Assembly (NCBI RefSeq): GCF_000816845.1 | Contig: NZ_CP006877.1 | Span: forward strand, 1,307,501-1,371,500 | From: Rhizobium gallicum bv. gallicum R602sp | Lineage (GTDB): Bacteria; Pseudomonadota; Alphaproteobacteria; Rhizobiales; Rhizobiaceae | Length of the DNA stretch: 64,000 nucleotides | Reading direction: 5' to 3' | Shown: positions 44,741 through 54,578 of the stretch, piece after piece | Layout: each line of letters starts with the position of its first letter | Position numbering within the stretch: position 1 is the stretch's first letter | Notes under the pieces: generated by a model | Told to the model about the DNA's origin: nothing | What the model saw: only the letters and a program-made list of their open reading frames with translations | The model's database searches: none | Position numbers and translations under genes: made by a program

Positions 44741-44977
44741 ATGAGCGATATCGCAGAACGCGTAAAGAAAATTGTTATTGATCATCTTGGCGTCGATGCC
44801 GAGAAGGTTGTCGAGAGCGCCAGCTTTATCGACGATCTGGGCGCTGACTCGCTCGACACGGTCGAACTGGTCATGGCCTTCGAAGAAGAATTCGGCGTAG
44901 AAATTCCAGACGACGCAGCAGACTCGATCCTCACGGTCGGCGACGCAGTAAAGTTCATTGAAAAGGCCCAGGCTTAA
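44741..44977 (+). CDS. acpP: Acyl carrier protein
   Basis: 78 residues, acidic four-helix protein. Carries acyl chains on 4'-phosphopantetheine attached to Ser37 in [19 protein letters not shown]. This is the housekeeping ACP, not the specialised NodF, AcpXL or RkpF types. GAGGAA box 7 nt upstream of the ATG. It is followed by a strong terminator. Confidence 0.98.
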   Translation: MSDIAERVKKIVIDHLGVDAEKVVESASFIDDLGADSLDTVELVMAFEEEFGVEIPDDAADSILTVGDAVKFIEKAQA

Positions 44978-44992
44978 TCCTGTGTGATTTTC

Positions 44993-45023
44993 AAAGGGCG
45001 GGCCATGAGTCCGCCCTTTTTGT
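44993..45023 (+). terminator. Rho-independent terminator after acpP
   Basis: A 9-bp stem, AAAGGGCGG (44993-45001) / CCGCCCTTT (45011-45019), with a 9-nt loop and a following T-run. It lies 15 nt beyond the acpP stop and would allow a higher level of acpP message than of fabF. Confidence 0.85.
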
Positions 45024-45065
45024 TTGTGCATTGCTTTAGCAAAAGAACAGGCGGGGAAGCTGTCG

Positions 45066-46328
45066 ATGAGACGGGTCGTCATCACAGGTACCGGTATGGT
45101 ATCACCCTTGGGATGCGGAACTGAAGTGACGTGGTCGCGGTTGCTCGCCGGCCGCAGCGGCGCCCGCCTTGTCACCGAATTCGAGGTGGACGATCTCCCT
45201 GCCAAGATTGCCTGCCGCATTCCGGTTGGTGATGGTACAGAGGGCACCTTCAACCAGGATGACTGGATGGAGCCGAAGGAACAACGCAAGGTCGATCCCT
45301 TCATCATCTACGGCATGGCCGCTGCCGACATGGCGCTGAATGACGCCGGCTGGCATCCAGAGAACGACGAGGACCAGATCGCGACCGGCGTGCTGATCGG
45401 CTCCGGCATCGGCGGCATCGAGGGTATCGTCGAGGCGGGTTACACGCTTCGCGATAAGGGCCCGCGCCGCATCTCGCCCTTCTTCATTCCCGGCCGCCTG
45501 ATCAACCTCGTATCCGGCCAGGTCTCGATCCGCCACAAGCTTAGGGGGCCGAACCACTCGGTCGTCACCGCCTGCTCGACTGGCGCGCACGCCATCGGTG
45601 ATGCTGCCCGTATGATCGCGCTCGGCGATGCCGATGTCATGGTCGCGGGCGGGACGGAATCGCCGGTCAGCCGCATCTCGCTTGCGGGCTTTGCTGCCTG
45701 CAAGGCGCTTTCCACGCAGCATAACGACGATCCTGAGAAAGCATCGCGTCCCTACGATCGCGACCGCGACGGCTTCGTCATGGGCGAAGGTGCCGGTATC
45801 ATCGTTCTCGAAGAGCTGGAACATGCCAAGGCGCGTGGCGCGAAGATCTACGCCGAAATCGTCGGCTATGGCCTCTCGGGCGACGCCTACCACATCACTG
45901 CGCCGGCGGAAGACGGTGACGGGGCGCAGCGCTGCATGGCCATGGCGCTGAAGCGCGCCGGACTGACGGCTGCAGATGTCGATTATATCAATGCGCATGG
46001 CACGTCGACCATGGCCGATACGATCGAGCTTGGCGCCGTCGAGCGTCTGGTCGGCAATGCGGCATCGAAGATTTCGATGTCTTCGACCAAGTCGGCGACC
46101 GGCCATCTGCTGGGCGCAGCCGGGGCCATCGAGGCGATCTTCGCGACGCTTGCGATCCGCGACAATGTCGCTCCGCCGACGCTCAACCTCGATAATCCCG
46201 AGCGCGAAACGGCGATCGATCTTGTCCCGCACAAGGCTCGTCAGCGAGAAATCAATGTTGCGCTCTCGAATTCCTTCGGATTCGGCGGTACGAATGCATC
46301 GCTGGTGCTGCGCCGCTATACTGCCTGA
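45066..46328 (+). CDS. fabF: 3-oxoacyl-ACP synthase II
   Basis: 420 residues. Condensing enzyme that elongates acyl-ACP with malonyl-ACP. Active Cys170 in VVTACSTGAHAIGDA; His residues in NAHGTSTMADTIE and SSTKSATGHLLGAAG; the C-terminal NSFGFGGTNASLVLRRY is the family hallmark. ATG 45066 (MRRVVITGTGMVSPLG) follows GGGGAAG. Downstream of acpP after a terminator; mltG follows after 116 nt. Confidence 0.96.
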   Translation: MRRVVITGTGMVSPLGCGTEVTWSRLLAGRSGARLVTEFEVDDLPAKIACRIPVGDGTEGTFNQDDWMEPKEQRKVDPFIIYGMAAADMALNDAGWHPENDEDQIATGVLIGSGIGGIEGIVEAGYTLRDKGPRRISPFFIPGRLINLVSGQVSIRHKLRGPNHSVVTACSTGAHAIGDAARMIALGDADVMVAGGTESPVSRISLAGFAACKALSTQHNDDPEKASRPYDRDRDGFVMGEGAGIIVLEELEHAKARGAKIYAEIVGYGLSGDAYHITAPAEDGDGAQRCMAMALKRAGLTAADVDYINAHGTSTMADTIELGAVERLVGNAASKISMSSTKSATGHLLGAAGAIEAIFATLAIRDNVAPPTLNLDNPERETAIDLVPHKARQREINVALSNSFGFGGTNASLVLRRYTA

Positions 46329-46444
46329 AGGCGGTTTTTGACAGGACGGAGGACGGGCAAGTACCTTTCGCGAGGGTGGCCTACCTGTTTTTTGCCGTAT
46401 TGCTTCTTAAAACAGCGGACAGGGCCAAGTTTAGAGGATTGCCG

Positions 46445-47665
46445 GTGAGCGATACGAATCAGAGCAACGACGCGGCGGGCCACAACGGCCATCCGGCGCA
46501 GAACGGGCCGATCATTCCGAAGTCGCCCAATGAAGCGCTGCGCCCGGAACGCGTTCCGGAGCCGCCGAAGCGCTCGAAGAAGGCGCGCAGCCAGGTCGTC
46601 ATCTTCCTGAACTTCCTGATGACGATGGTCGTGCTTGCCTGCGCCGCCGGCATCTTCGCCTTTTACTACGCGATCTCCAGTTACCAGGACCCCGGTCCGT
46701 TGGAGACGAACACCAATTTCATCGTGCGCAACGGCGCGGGCCTTTCGGAAATCGCCACCAATCTTGAGCGCAACAACATCGTCTCCGACGCCCGCATCTT
46801 CCGCTATCTCACGGCGACATACCTGAACGAGGGGGAGAGCCTGAAGGCCGGCGAATACGAGATCAAGGCGAAGGCTTCCATGAACGACATCATGGAACTG
46901 CTGAAGTCCGGTAAATCGATCCTCTATTCGATCTCCTTCCCGGAGGGCCTGACGGTGCGCCAGATGTTCAACCGCATGAGCGGGGATACCGTCCTCGAAG
47001 GCGAGCTGCCGACGGCGCTGCCGCCCGAAGGCAGCCTGCGTCCCGATACCTACAAGTTCTCCCGCGGCACGAAACGCTCCGAGATCATCGACCAGATGGC
47101 TGCAGAGCAGAAAAAGCTCGTCGACCAGATCTGGGAGAAACGCGATCCTTCGGTCTCGCTGAAATCCAAGGAAGAGTTCGTCGTACTTGCTTCGATCGTC
47201 GAGAAGGAGACTGGCATTCCCGACGAGCGCGCGCATGTCGCATCCGTTTTCCTCAACCGGCTCGCCAAAGGCATGCGGCTTCAATCCGATCCGACGATCA
47301 TCTACGGCCTCTTCGGTGGTGACGGCAAGCCTGCCGACCGGCCGATCTACCTGTCGGACCTGAAGAAGGAAACGCCGTACAACACTTACATGATCAAGGG
47401 CCTGCCGCCGACGCCAATCGCAAATCCCGGCCGTGATGCCCTGGAAGCAGCGGCCAATCCCTGGAAGACGGCGGACCTCTATTTCGTTGCCGACGGCACC
47501 GGCGGCCACGTTTTTGCGGCGACGCTCGAAGAGCACAATGCCAACGTCAAGCGCTGGCGCAAGCTCGAAGCTGACAAGGGCGCCGATCCGAATATCGTGG
47601 TTGACGGCCAGCCGGAGGCCCAGGCCGAGCCGGCGGCTCAGCAGAAGAAAAAGAAGACGAACTGA
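46445..47665 (+). CDS. mltG: Endolytic transglycosylase MltG
   Basis: 406 residues. Cleaves nascent glycan strands near the inner membrane and sets their length. A long disordered cytoplasmic N-terminus (Asn/Pro/Lys-rich, about 1-55) precedes one membrane helix (about 58-80), a LysM-like subdomain (FIVRNGAGLSEIATNLERNNIV) and the YceG catalytic domain with SIVEKETGIPDER (catalytic Glu) and LQSDPTIIYGL. GTG 46445 follows an AGAGGA box; an ATG further upstream at 46376 is less likely. Confidence 0.94.
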   Translation: MSDTNQSNDAAGHNGHPAQNGPIIPKSPNEALRPERVPEPPKRSKKARSQVVIFLNFLMTMVVLACAAGIFAFYYAISSYQDPGPLETNTNFIVRNGAGLSEIATNLERNNIVSDARIFRYLTATYLNEGESLKAGEYEIKAKASMNDIMELLKSGKSILYSISFPEGLTVRQMFNRMSGDTVLEGELPTALPPEGSLRPDTYKFSRGTKRSEIIDQMAAEQKKLVDQIWEKRDPSVSLKSKEEFVVLASIVEKETGIPDERAHVASVFLNRLAKGMRLQSDPTIIYGLFGGDGKPADRPIYLSDLKKETPYNTYMIKGLPPTPIANPGRDALEAAANPWKTADLYFVADGTGGHVFAATLEEHNANVKRWRKLEADKGADPNIVVDGQPEAQAEPAAQQKKKKTN

Positions 47666-47679
47666 TTTCGGAGGCTCGG

Positions 47680-48567
47680 ATGGCTTTGCAGTCCATGACC
47701 GGTTTTGCGCGGCGCGAGGGAACGAGCGGGCGCTGGCGCTGGGCTTGGGAACTGCGGTCGGTAAACGGCAAGGGGCTCGACCTGCGCCTTCGCCTGCCGC
47801 CGGGCCTTGAGCGCATGGAAACAGATGTTCGCCGCATTATGGGCGAACAGTTCAGCCGCGGCAACATGCAGGCCAACCTCTCGGTTTCGGCAGCCGAAAA
47901 CCGCTTCGAAACGGTTCTCAATCAGGACGCTCTGGCCAATGTGCTTGCAATGCGTGACCAGCTTGCAGGCGTCATCGATCCGGCGCCTCTGACCCTCGAT
48001 ACGCTGCTTTCGATCCGCGGTCTCGTCGAGTTTCGCGAGACGCAGGACAGCGAAGAAGAAATCGCCGCCCGCGATGCGGACGTCACCAAGGGCCTGCTGG
48101 CTGCACTTGCTGACCTCAAGCTCATGCGGGAACAGGAGGGGGCTGCTCTGTCTCGCGTGCTGCTCAATCATGTCTCGACGATCGAGGACCTGACGCACGT
48201 GATCGAACGCGACCCGTCGCGCACGCCGCAGGAGATTTCCGCGCGCGTCAAGGCGCAGGTTGCCTTGCTGATGGACGGAGCGGGCGCGCTCGACCGCGAC
48301 AGGCTGCATGCGGAGGCGGCTCTGCTTGCGACGAAGGCCGATCTGCGCGAGGAAATCGACCGGCTGAAGGCGCATGTCGCGGCCGCACGGGATCTGTTGG
48401 ACCGCGGCGGCCCGGTCGGCCGCAAGCTCGATTTCCTTGCACAGGAATTTAACCGCGAATCGAATACCATCTGTTCGAAGTCGAATGCCTCGGCGGTCAC
48501 TGCCGCGGGCATCGAACTGAAAGTCGTCATCGACCAGTTCCGCGAACAGGTCCAGAATCTGGAGTAG
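47680..48567 (+). CDS. yicC: YicC family endoribonuclease-like protein
   Basis: 295 residues. N-terminal YicC domain (MALQSMTGFARREGT; WELRSVNGKGLDLRLRLPPGLE) and C-terminal DUF1732 (AALLATKADLREEIDRLKAHVAAARDLL; FLAQEFNRESNTICSKSNA), ending KVVIDQFREQVQNLE. E. coli YicC is reported to act as an endoribonuclease affecting small RNA turnover. Between mltG and gmk, with short gaps (14 and 3 nt), so co-transcribed. The yicC-gmk order is common in bacteria. Confidence 0.94.
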   Translation: MALQSMTGFARREGTSGRWRWAWELRSVNGKGLDLRLRLPPGLERMETDVRRIMGEQFSRGNMQANLSVSAAENRFETVLNQDALANVLAMRDQLAGVIDPAPLTLDTLLSIRGLVEFRETQDSEEEIAARDADVTKGLLAALADLKLMREQEGAALSRVLLNHVSTIEDLTHVIERDPSRTPQEISARVKAQVALLMDGAGALDRDRLHAEAALLATKADLREEIDRLKAHVAAARDLLDRGGPVGRKLDFLAQEFNRESNTICSKSNASAVTAAGIELKVVIDQFREQVQNLE

Positions 48568-48570
48568 GAC

Positions 48571-49233
48571 ATGAAGCCGGCGAAAGCCTCGCCCGTTCCG
48601 ATCGCTCGCCGCGGTCTGATGCTCGTCATCTCGTCGCCTTCGGGCGCGGGAAAGTCGACGATTGCGCGGACGCTGCTTGCCCAGGATAGCCAGATCGGCC
48701 TCTCCGTCAGCGTGACGACCCGCCAGCGGCGCCCAAGCGAGGTCGAGGGCATTCACTACCACTTCAAGAGCATCCGCGAATTCGAGCGACTGCGCGATTC
48801 CGATGCGCTGTTGGAATGGGCTGAAGTGCACGGCAATTTCTACGGCACGCCGCGCGAACCGGTGGAAGCAGCGATGGCCGAAGGCCGCGATATGCTTTTC
48901 GACATCGATTGGCAAGGCGCCCAGCAGCTGCAGGAGAAGATGTCGGCAGATGTCGTATCCATCTTCGTTCTGCCGCCGACGATGACCGAATTGCAATCAC
49001 GGCTTCACCGCCGCGCGGAAGATTCGGAAGAGGTCATCGCCCAGCGGCTTGCCAATTCGCGCGCCGAAATCGCCCATTGGCGGGAATATGACTATGTCAT
49101 CGTCAACGACGATCTCGATACTGCCTTCGACGCCGTGCAGGCGATCGTGAAGGCCGAGCGCCTGCGCCGCGACCGGCGGCACGGCATCTACGATTTCGTC
49201 ACCAAACTGCTGGAAGAGACGCCGGTTCTTTAA
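48571..49233 (+). CDS. gmk: Guanylate kinase
   Basis: 220 residues. Phosphorylates GMP to GDP. P-loop [17 protein letters not shown]-binding [17 protein letters not shown], and [15 protein letters not shown]. The short gap to yicC (3 nt) implies translational coupling. The stop overlaps the convergent rsmA stop by 4 bp, so the two operons meet tail to tail without a terminator between them. Confidence 0.96.
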   Translation: MKPAKASPVPIARRGLMLVISSPSGAGKSTIARTLLAQDSQIGLSVSVTTRQRRPSEVEGIHYHFKSIREFERLRDSDALLEWAEVHGNFYGTPREPVEAAMAEGRDMLFDIDWQGAQQLQEKMSADVVSIFVLPPTMTELQSRLHRRAEDSEEVIAQRLANSRAEIAHWREYDYVIVNDDLDTAFDAVQAIVKAERLRRDRRHGIYDFVTKLLEETPVL

Positions 49234-50057
49234 AGCGAATTCGCGAGCAGGCAGAATTCCCCGACGGATAGTGTTTCGGCGCGGCGCTGCGGGTCTATAC
49301 CCACCTTGTTGAGCAGGCTCTCGCCGCCGAGCGGCTTGAGGCTCTGGCGAAGCATCTTGCGCCGCTGACCGAAGGCCGCATGTGTTACTCTTTCAAGATT
49401 GGCGACGGCGCAGGGGATGGGGTTTGCCTTCGGCGTCAGATGCACCACCGTCGATGTCACCTTCGGAGGCGGCGTGAAGGCTTGCGGCGATACGTCGAAA
49501 GCCATGCGGGCATCGGCGCGCCAGCCGCAGAGTACGCCGAGGCGGCCATAGTGGTCGTCATCCTGTTCAGCGACTATGCGCTCGCCGACTTCTTTCTGGA
49601 ACATCAGCGTCAAGGATTCCCAAAACGGCGGCCACTCTTTTGGCAGCAGCCAATTTACCAGCAGTTGCGTGCCGACATTGTACGGAAGGTTGGCGATGAT
49701 CTTGACGGGTCCCCCAGGCGCCAGCGCCTCGAAATCGGTCTTCAGCGCATCGCCGCCGATGACCTCGAGCCTGCCAGGATAATGAGCGGATATTTCCGCC
49801 AGTGCTGGCAGGCAGCGCGGATCACGCTCGACGGCAATCACCTTCTTCGCGCCCAGCGCCAGGATGGCGCGCGTCAGCCCGCCGGGTCCAGGTCCCACTT
49901 CAAAGACGGTGCAGCCTTCAAGCGATCCTGCCGTGCGGGCAACCTTTTGCGTCAGGTTGAGGTCGAGAAGGAAGTTTTGCCCGAGTGCCTTGCGCGCGTC
50001 GAGGCCGTGACGCTGGATCACGTCGCGAAGCGGCGGCAGACCATCGAGCGCAGCCAT
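49230..50057 (-). CDS. rsmA: 16S rRNA (adenine1518/1519-N6) dimethyltransferase
   Basis: 275 residues. Dimethylates two adenines in the terminal hairpin of 16S r[12 protein letters not shown] at the N-terminus, SAM motif [19 protein letters not shown], acidic [10 protein letters not shown] and catalytic [13 protein letters not shown]. The ATG overlaps the pdxA stop by one base (TGATG). It is the last gene of the lptF-to-rsmA minus-strand unit. Confidence 0.96.
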   Translation of the reverse strand: MAALDGLPPLRDVIQRHGLDARKALGQNFLLDLNLTQKVARTAGSLEGCTVFEVGPGPGGLTRAILALGAKKVIAVERDPRCLPALAEISAHYPGRLEVIGGDALKTDFEALAPGGPVKIIANLPYNVGTQLLVNWLLPKEWPPFWESLTLMFQKEVGERIVAEQDDDHYGRLGVLCGWRADARMAFDVSPQAFTPPPKVTSTVVHLTPKANPIPCAVANLERVTHAAFGQRRKMLRQSLKPLGGESLLNKVGIDPQRRAETLSVGEFCLLANSL

Positions 50058-51079
50058 CAGCGGTGTTCCGCGGGACGACTGAGATGGGCTGCAAGCTTGA
50101 GGGCGGCAATCAGGCTATTTTCGCGCGCGATGCCCTTGCCGGCAATGCCAAAGGCTGTGCCATGATCCGGCGATGTCCGCACGAAAGGCAGGCCGAGCGT
50201 CACATTGACGGAATCGTCGAAGCCGAGCGCCTTGACCGGGATCAGGGCCTGATCATGATACATGCAGACCGCGACATCATACCGGGCGCGAGCCTCGTCG
50301 TGGAACATGGTATCGGCGGGCAGGGGGCCGATCGCGTCGATGCCCTCGGAGCGCAGAAGCTGTATGGCGGGATGAATGATGTCTTCGTCCTCGCGCCCCA
50401 TCGTTCCGTTTTCGCCGGCATGCGGATTGAGACCGGCGACGGCAAGGCGTGGCCTTTCGATGCCGAAGCGGCGCCTGAGATCGGAATGCGCGATACGGCA
50501 GGTCTCTGCGATCAATTCACCGCTCAAAGCCTGCGGCACGTCCTTGATCGGGATGTGAATGGTAACTGGTATCGCCCGCAACTTCGGTCCGGCAAGCATC
50601 ATCACCGGCCTGACCGGATTGCCGGTCGCGCGGCTCGCGAGATCAGCAAGGAATTCGGTGTGCCCCGGAAACTTGAAGCCGGCCTCGTAAAGAACAGCTT
50701 TGGCGATGGGATTGGTGACGACTCCCGCTGCCTCGCCCTTGACGACGAGCGATACGGCCGTTTCGATCGCAGCGATCGTACCCGTTGCAGTCGCGACATG
50801 CGGCTCGCCGGCAGCCACCTCGACGCCCGCAGGAACAGGCAGGACGGGGAGAGCACCGGCAAAGACATCCGCGGCCGTTGCGGCGTTCGCTTCGGCTATC
50901 ACGACGGAAAGATCGAGCTGCCGTGCTCTTGCCGCCAGCACATCAGGATCGCCGATCAGAAAGAAGGCCGGCAGGCCGAGCTCACGCCGCCTCAGCCAGG
51001 CCATCAGGGTTATGTCCGGGCCGATGCCGGCCGGATCGCCTTGCGTCAGCGCAAGGGGGCGCGAAAACGGAGTAGCCAC
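50057..51079 (-). CDS. pdxA: 4-hydroxythreonine-4-phosphate dehydrogenase
   Basis: 340 residues. NAD-dependent step of the DXP-dependent pyridoxal-phosphate pathway. [15 protein letters not shown] at the N-terminus, [11 protein letters not shown] (metal-binding His), [21 protein letters not shown] (His) and [15 protein letters not shown] (His), then [18 protein letters not shown]. PdxA, RsmA and SurA are also neighbours in many proteobacteria. It starts 5 nt after the SurA-like gene. Confidence 0.96.
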   Translation of the reverse strand: MATPFSRPLALTQGDPAGIGPDITLMAWLRRRELGLPAFFLIGDPDVLAARARQLDLSVVIAEANAATAADVFAGALPVLPVPAGVEVAAGEPHVATATGTIAAIETAVSLVVKGEAAGVVTNPIAKAVLYEAGFKFPGHTEFLADLASRATGNPVRPVMMLAGPKLRAIPVTIHIPIKDVPQALSGELIAETCRIAHSDLRRRFGIERPRLAVAGLNPHAGENGTMGREDEDIIHPAIQLLRSEGIDAIGPLPADTMFHDEARARYDVAVCMYHDQALIPVKALGFDDSVNVTLGLPFVRTSPDHGTAFGIAGKGIARENSLIAALKLAAHLSRPAEHR

Positions 51080-51084
51080 GGCGG

Positions 51085-52035
51085 TCAGCGATAGATGATC
51101 TGCGCCTTCTTGCGCAGCTCTTCGAGATATTTGGTAGCGTTTTCGTTTTCCGGGGCGCTCTTGCCAGCCTTGGCCTTGTCGAGATCCTCCTGGCGGAACA
51201 CGATCTCAGCGGCGGTGTCGTCGGATACCTCGCGCTGGCTGCAGATTGCAAGATATTCCACGCCCTTTTCTGTCACGCGGGTCGCCGTGGTATTTCCCTT
51301 GGCCTGCTCGATCAGCGGCTTCCACTCGGCCGGAAGTTCCGGTGCCAGCACGCGGCCGAGTTCGCGGACTGATACGTCACGCATCGTTGCTGCAAAGACC
51401 TTTGCCTGTTCGCAGCCTGGAAATTTCGAACGGGAGGCTTCGGCCTCGCTCTTGCGTTTGCCCGTTATGCCTTTCTTCGATTGCGGCACCACGAATATGA
51501 TCTGCTGAAGCATATATTCGGTCGTGACCGGCTTCTGCTTATTGTTTTCCATCATGCGGCTGACAAGGTCGCTGCTCGACATGCGGGCGCTCGACCCGTA
51601 GCGCGCATTGACGACGCGCGGCCAGCTCATTTGCACGGCAATATACTGCTTGAAATGATCGGCACCGACCCCGGCCTGAGTGAGAATTTGCGTAAGCTGC
51701 TCGGTGGAGAGCTTGTTTCCCGACGCAAAACGCACAAAGGACGCATCGACTTCTTCCTTGGAGACGGACATGCGCACGCGCGAGATTTCCTGACGTTTCA
51801 GGGTCTCCTCGACGAGCGATTCTTCCGCCGTCTTCGCATCGGCCTTCTGATGTTGGAGACGAAGGAATGCCTGGCGCCTTGCGACATCGCCCGTGGTCAG
51901 TGCCACCCCGTTGACGACGGCCTTGACTTCGCTGGCTGCAAATGCGGAACCGCTTTGTGGCTGAACAAGCGCAGCGAGCACGCAGAACGCAGCGCCGGCA
52001 AATAGAGTCGTAACAGTCTTTCTCGCGCCAATCAT
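51085..52035 (-). CDS. SurA-like periplasmic chaperone without PPIase domain
   Basis: 316 residues. A signal peptide (about 1-33, cleavage near SAFA) is followed by a SurA N-terminal domain ([54 protein letters not shown]) and a C-terminal region without the parvulin signature. It would bind unfolded outer-membrane proteins but not isomerise prolines, which suits its place between pdxA and lptD. ATG 52035 follows GGAAGGAT. The C-terminal part has no recognised domain. Confidence 0.85.
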   Translation of the reverse strand: MIGARKTVTTLFAGAAFCVLAALVQPQSGSAFAASEVKAVVNGVALTTGDVARRQAFLRLQHQKADAKTAEESLVEETLKRQEISRVRMSVSKEEVDASFVRFASGNKLSTEQLTQILTQAGVGADHFKQYIAVQMSWPRVVNARYGSSARMSSSDLVSRMMENNKQKPVTTEYMLQQIIFVVPQSKKGITGKRKSEAEASRSKFPGCEQAKVFAATMRDVSVRELGRVLAPELPAEWKPLIEQAKGNTTATRVTEKGVEYLAICSQREVSDDTAAEIVFRQEDLDKAKAGKSAPENENATKYLEELRKKAQIIYR

Positions 52036-52211
52036 GTGTCGATCCTTCCCATAGACGCTGCGGCAGCAAGTGCGCGTGAACACAGCTTTACCGAGGTCGG
52101 AGCCGCCCCCAAGCGACATTCCTATGCCTCATAACCTTAATTGACGGCAATGTCCTGCATAGTGTTGCGGCGAAAGAAAGGCTCGCTTTATTTCGCCGTC
52201 CAATATCGCAA

Positions 52212-54578
52212 TCAATTATTGTAGATATTCTTTTCGATATCGTCAGAATATCCGACGTTGACATCGCCGAGGGTGCGGAACGTAAGTCTGGCGCCAATGC
52301 TCCAGTCGCTTGCCGACTCGTCGCTTGTATCGCGTTTTGAAGTATAGGCGATCGTGAAGATCGTGCATTCGTCTTCATACGAGAGGCCGAGAGTCTTCCT
52401 GCTGACGACGTCGTTGTTGAGATCCCACGCAATGCCGCCGAAGACGGACCAGTAGTCCCTGAACTTGACCGTTGCCTTGGTCTGGATTTCATCACCGTCT
52501 TCGGCGGAGCCGTAATCCGGCTGAGATGAAATATGGGTGTAAAGAAGCTGGCTCTGGAATGTATCGGTCTGGAATCCGGCCGTCAGATCGCCGCGGCGAA
52601 ATGAGAGATCCTTCTCGTCCAGACGGTACGAGGCGGCGAGGGAAAGGCCCTGCGGCGTCTCGATGCCGCCCAGCCCGACATAGTCGGAACGGTCGGTCTC
52701 AAGACCCGAATTCGCTCCCGCATTCACGAGATCGTCCGTGGCGAAGGAGTTCTGGCCAGCAAGATGATAGGACTGGCCGAAAATGCCGTGAAGTTTGTAG
52801 CCGTTGTCGAAGGTGCCGGTGTACTGGAAGCCGATATTGGCACGCGTGCCGCCCTCGATGCGATCGTAACCCGAGAACTTGTCGCGCTCGAAGAGCGACG
52901 TCGCGTCGAAGACGAAGCTCTGCGCGTCCTCGTTGGGCAGGGCGCCCGCCAGAGACTCATCGGGACGGGCGTAGATTTGGGCAATCGGCTCAAGGACATG
53001 CGTGCTGTTGGCCGTCGTCATCAGAATCGGGTAGCGCGCTTCCAGGCCGGCGGTAATCATCCCGCGCGTTGCGCCATCACCGTTTTCGAAGTCGCCGTTG
53101 TATACGGACGTCCCGCTGATGGAGTTGGGATCGTCCACATTCAGCGCCAGTGCGTCGCCGCGCGCGGCGAGCAGAGGCGTAATGAGTACGCCCTGCGGCG
53201 TCACGAAAGTTCGCTTCCACTCGAGTTCGCCGGTCAGACGCGATGTCTGCCCCTTCAGTGAGAAGCGATCATCACCTGCCGGATTGTCGAAGAAACTGTC
53301 ATGGGTGCGCGAAATATTCGTGAAGTTGACGTCGAGCGACAATTCGCCACCGGCCAGCGGCTGCGGAGCCACAGCATGATAGTCTATCACCGGATAGACG
53401 ATCGCCTGCTGCTTTTCTTCCTCGCTATGCGGATCGGAGTCCTGAACGTCAAAGTAGAACGATCTGATGTCGAAGTAATTCCGCTTGCCGAGGCCGGTCA
53501 GGTAGACTTGGTTGACATGGGTTGTCTCGTTGAACCCTTTGAGTTCGTAGGTACGCGAGAAGTTATTATCGCTCTGCACCATGACATCCCAGCCGAATGC
53601 CCAGCGGGGATTGATCTTGAACTCTGCCTTGGATCCGATCATTCCGCGGTCATCGGCCTCGTGGTCGCTTGTGCCCTCGGTGAAGCTCTCTGGGTGCATC
53701 TGGTTGATGCCCGCTACGCGCAGGGTATGCGTGCCGTTCTCGAAACGCTGCCGGAACTCAGCGTCGAGCAGGAAGCCCTGATTCGTGTAGCCGGTGCCGC
53801 TGACCGTCAGGTCCATGCTGGGCGAGAAGACGTAGTAGTAGGGAACGGTAACCCCGAATCCGAGGTTCTCCGATGTACTGAAACTCGGAAACAGAAAGCC
53901 GGACTTCCGCTTGACCGTCTGGTCCGGGACCTCGATCCAGGGGAGGAAGGCGATCGGATGGCCGAGCAATTCGAAGCGTGCCTTCTCCAGCCGGATAGTA
54001 TGTTTTTCGCCGTTCTGAATGACCCGCTCGGCCTTGACTTGCCAAAAAGGCGGTCGTTCCGGCCGTTCGGCGCAGGGAAGGCATGCGGTGTAGACGCCCT
54101 TGTTGAGGATCATCAAGTTATCGTTGACGCGCTCACCGCTTTCGGCCGCGATGCGTGTGTTGTCCGTGGTCTCGATACGCAACGCATTGACGAAGCCTTC
54201 GGCGAAGTCGTCGGTCACATCGAGCTTGTCGGAATACATGCGGTTTCCGTCGGGGCTGATCAGCTCGATATTGCCGACCGCCATCATGCGGCCCGTCTTC
54301 TGGTTGTATTCCACGCGCTGGGCCACCATTTTGTAGCCCGCATAGTTGATCTGGACGCCCCCGACTGCGGAGACGATCTGCTGGTCCCTGTTGTAGACGA
54401 GCTCGTTGGCCGAAAGCATCATTTTCGCTTCGGGATCGATCTTCGGCTGCAGCTTCTGCAACGTCGAATTCTCCTGCGCGAACACCGCAGGAATGCTTCC
54501 AGAATAGCCAAGCAGAGTCGCCCCTGCGAGCAGGGCAACCAACTGTTTACTAAAAGTCTTGCGGTCGCCTGCCGCCAC
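52212..54578 (-). CDS. lptD: LPS assembly protein LptD
   Basis: 788 residues. Outer-membrane beta-barrel that inserts LPS into the outer leaflet with LptE. Signal peptide (about 1-33), OstA/LptA-like jellyroll (about 55-170; MMLSANELVYNRDQQIVSAVGGVQINY), then a large C-terminal barrel. Cysteines usually forming the LptD disulfides appear in AYTACLPCAERP and late in YEDECTIFTIAY. GTG 54578 overlaps the lptG stop as TAGTG, giving a normal signal peptide. The lptF-lptG-lptD order couples inner- and outer-membrane export parts. Confidence 0.94.
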   Translation of the reverse strand: MAAGDRKTFSKQLVALLAGATLLGYSGSIPAVFAQENSTLQKLQPKIDPEAKMMLSANELVYNRDQQIVSAVGGVQINYAGYKMVAQRVEYNQKTGRMMAVGNIELISPDGNRMYSDKLDVTDDFAEGFVNALRIETTDNTRIAAESGERVNDNLMILNKGVYTACLPCAERPERPPFWQVKAERVIQNGEKHTIRLEKARFELLGHPIAFLPWIEVPDQTVKRKSGFLFPSFSTSENLGFGVTVPYYYVFSPSMDLTVSGTGYTNQGFLLDAEFRQRFENGTHTLRVAGINQMHPESFTEGTSDHEADDRGMIGSKAEFKINPRWAFGWDVMVQSDNNFSRTYELKGFNETTHVNQVYLTGLGKRNYFDIRSFYFDVQDSDPHSEEEKQQAIVYPVIDYHAVAPQPLAGGELSLDVNFTNISRTHDSFFDNPAGDDRFSLKGQTSRLTGELEWKRTFVTPQGVLITPLLAARGDALALNVDDPNSISGTSVYNGDFENGDGATRGMITAGLEARYPILMTTANSTHVLEPIAQIYARPDESLAGALPNEDAQSFVFDATSLFERDKFSGYDRIEGGTRANIGFQYTGTFDNGYKLHGIFGQSYHLAGQNSFATDDLVNAGANSGLETDRSDYVGLGGIETPQGLSLAASYRLDEKDLSFRRGDLTAGFQTDTFQSQLLYTHISSQPDYGSAEDGDEIQTKATVKFRDYWSVFGGIAWDLNNDVVSRKTLGLSYEDECTIFTIAYTSKRDTSDESASDWSIGARLTFRTLGDVNVGYSDDIEKNIYNN

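Noticed and set aside
47638..48996. A 452-codon minus-strand open frame
   Set aside because: Antisense to yicC and gmk.
43702..49233. The fab-mltG-yicC-gmk block as a specialised polyketide or lipid system
   Set aside because: All enzymes are the standard housekeeping forms in the order expected for Rhizobium.
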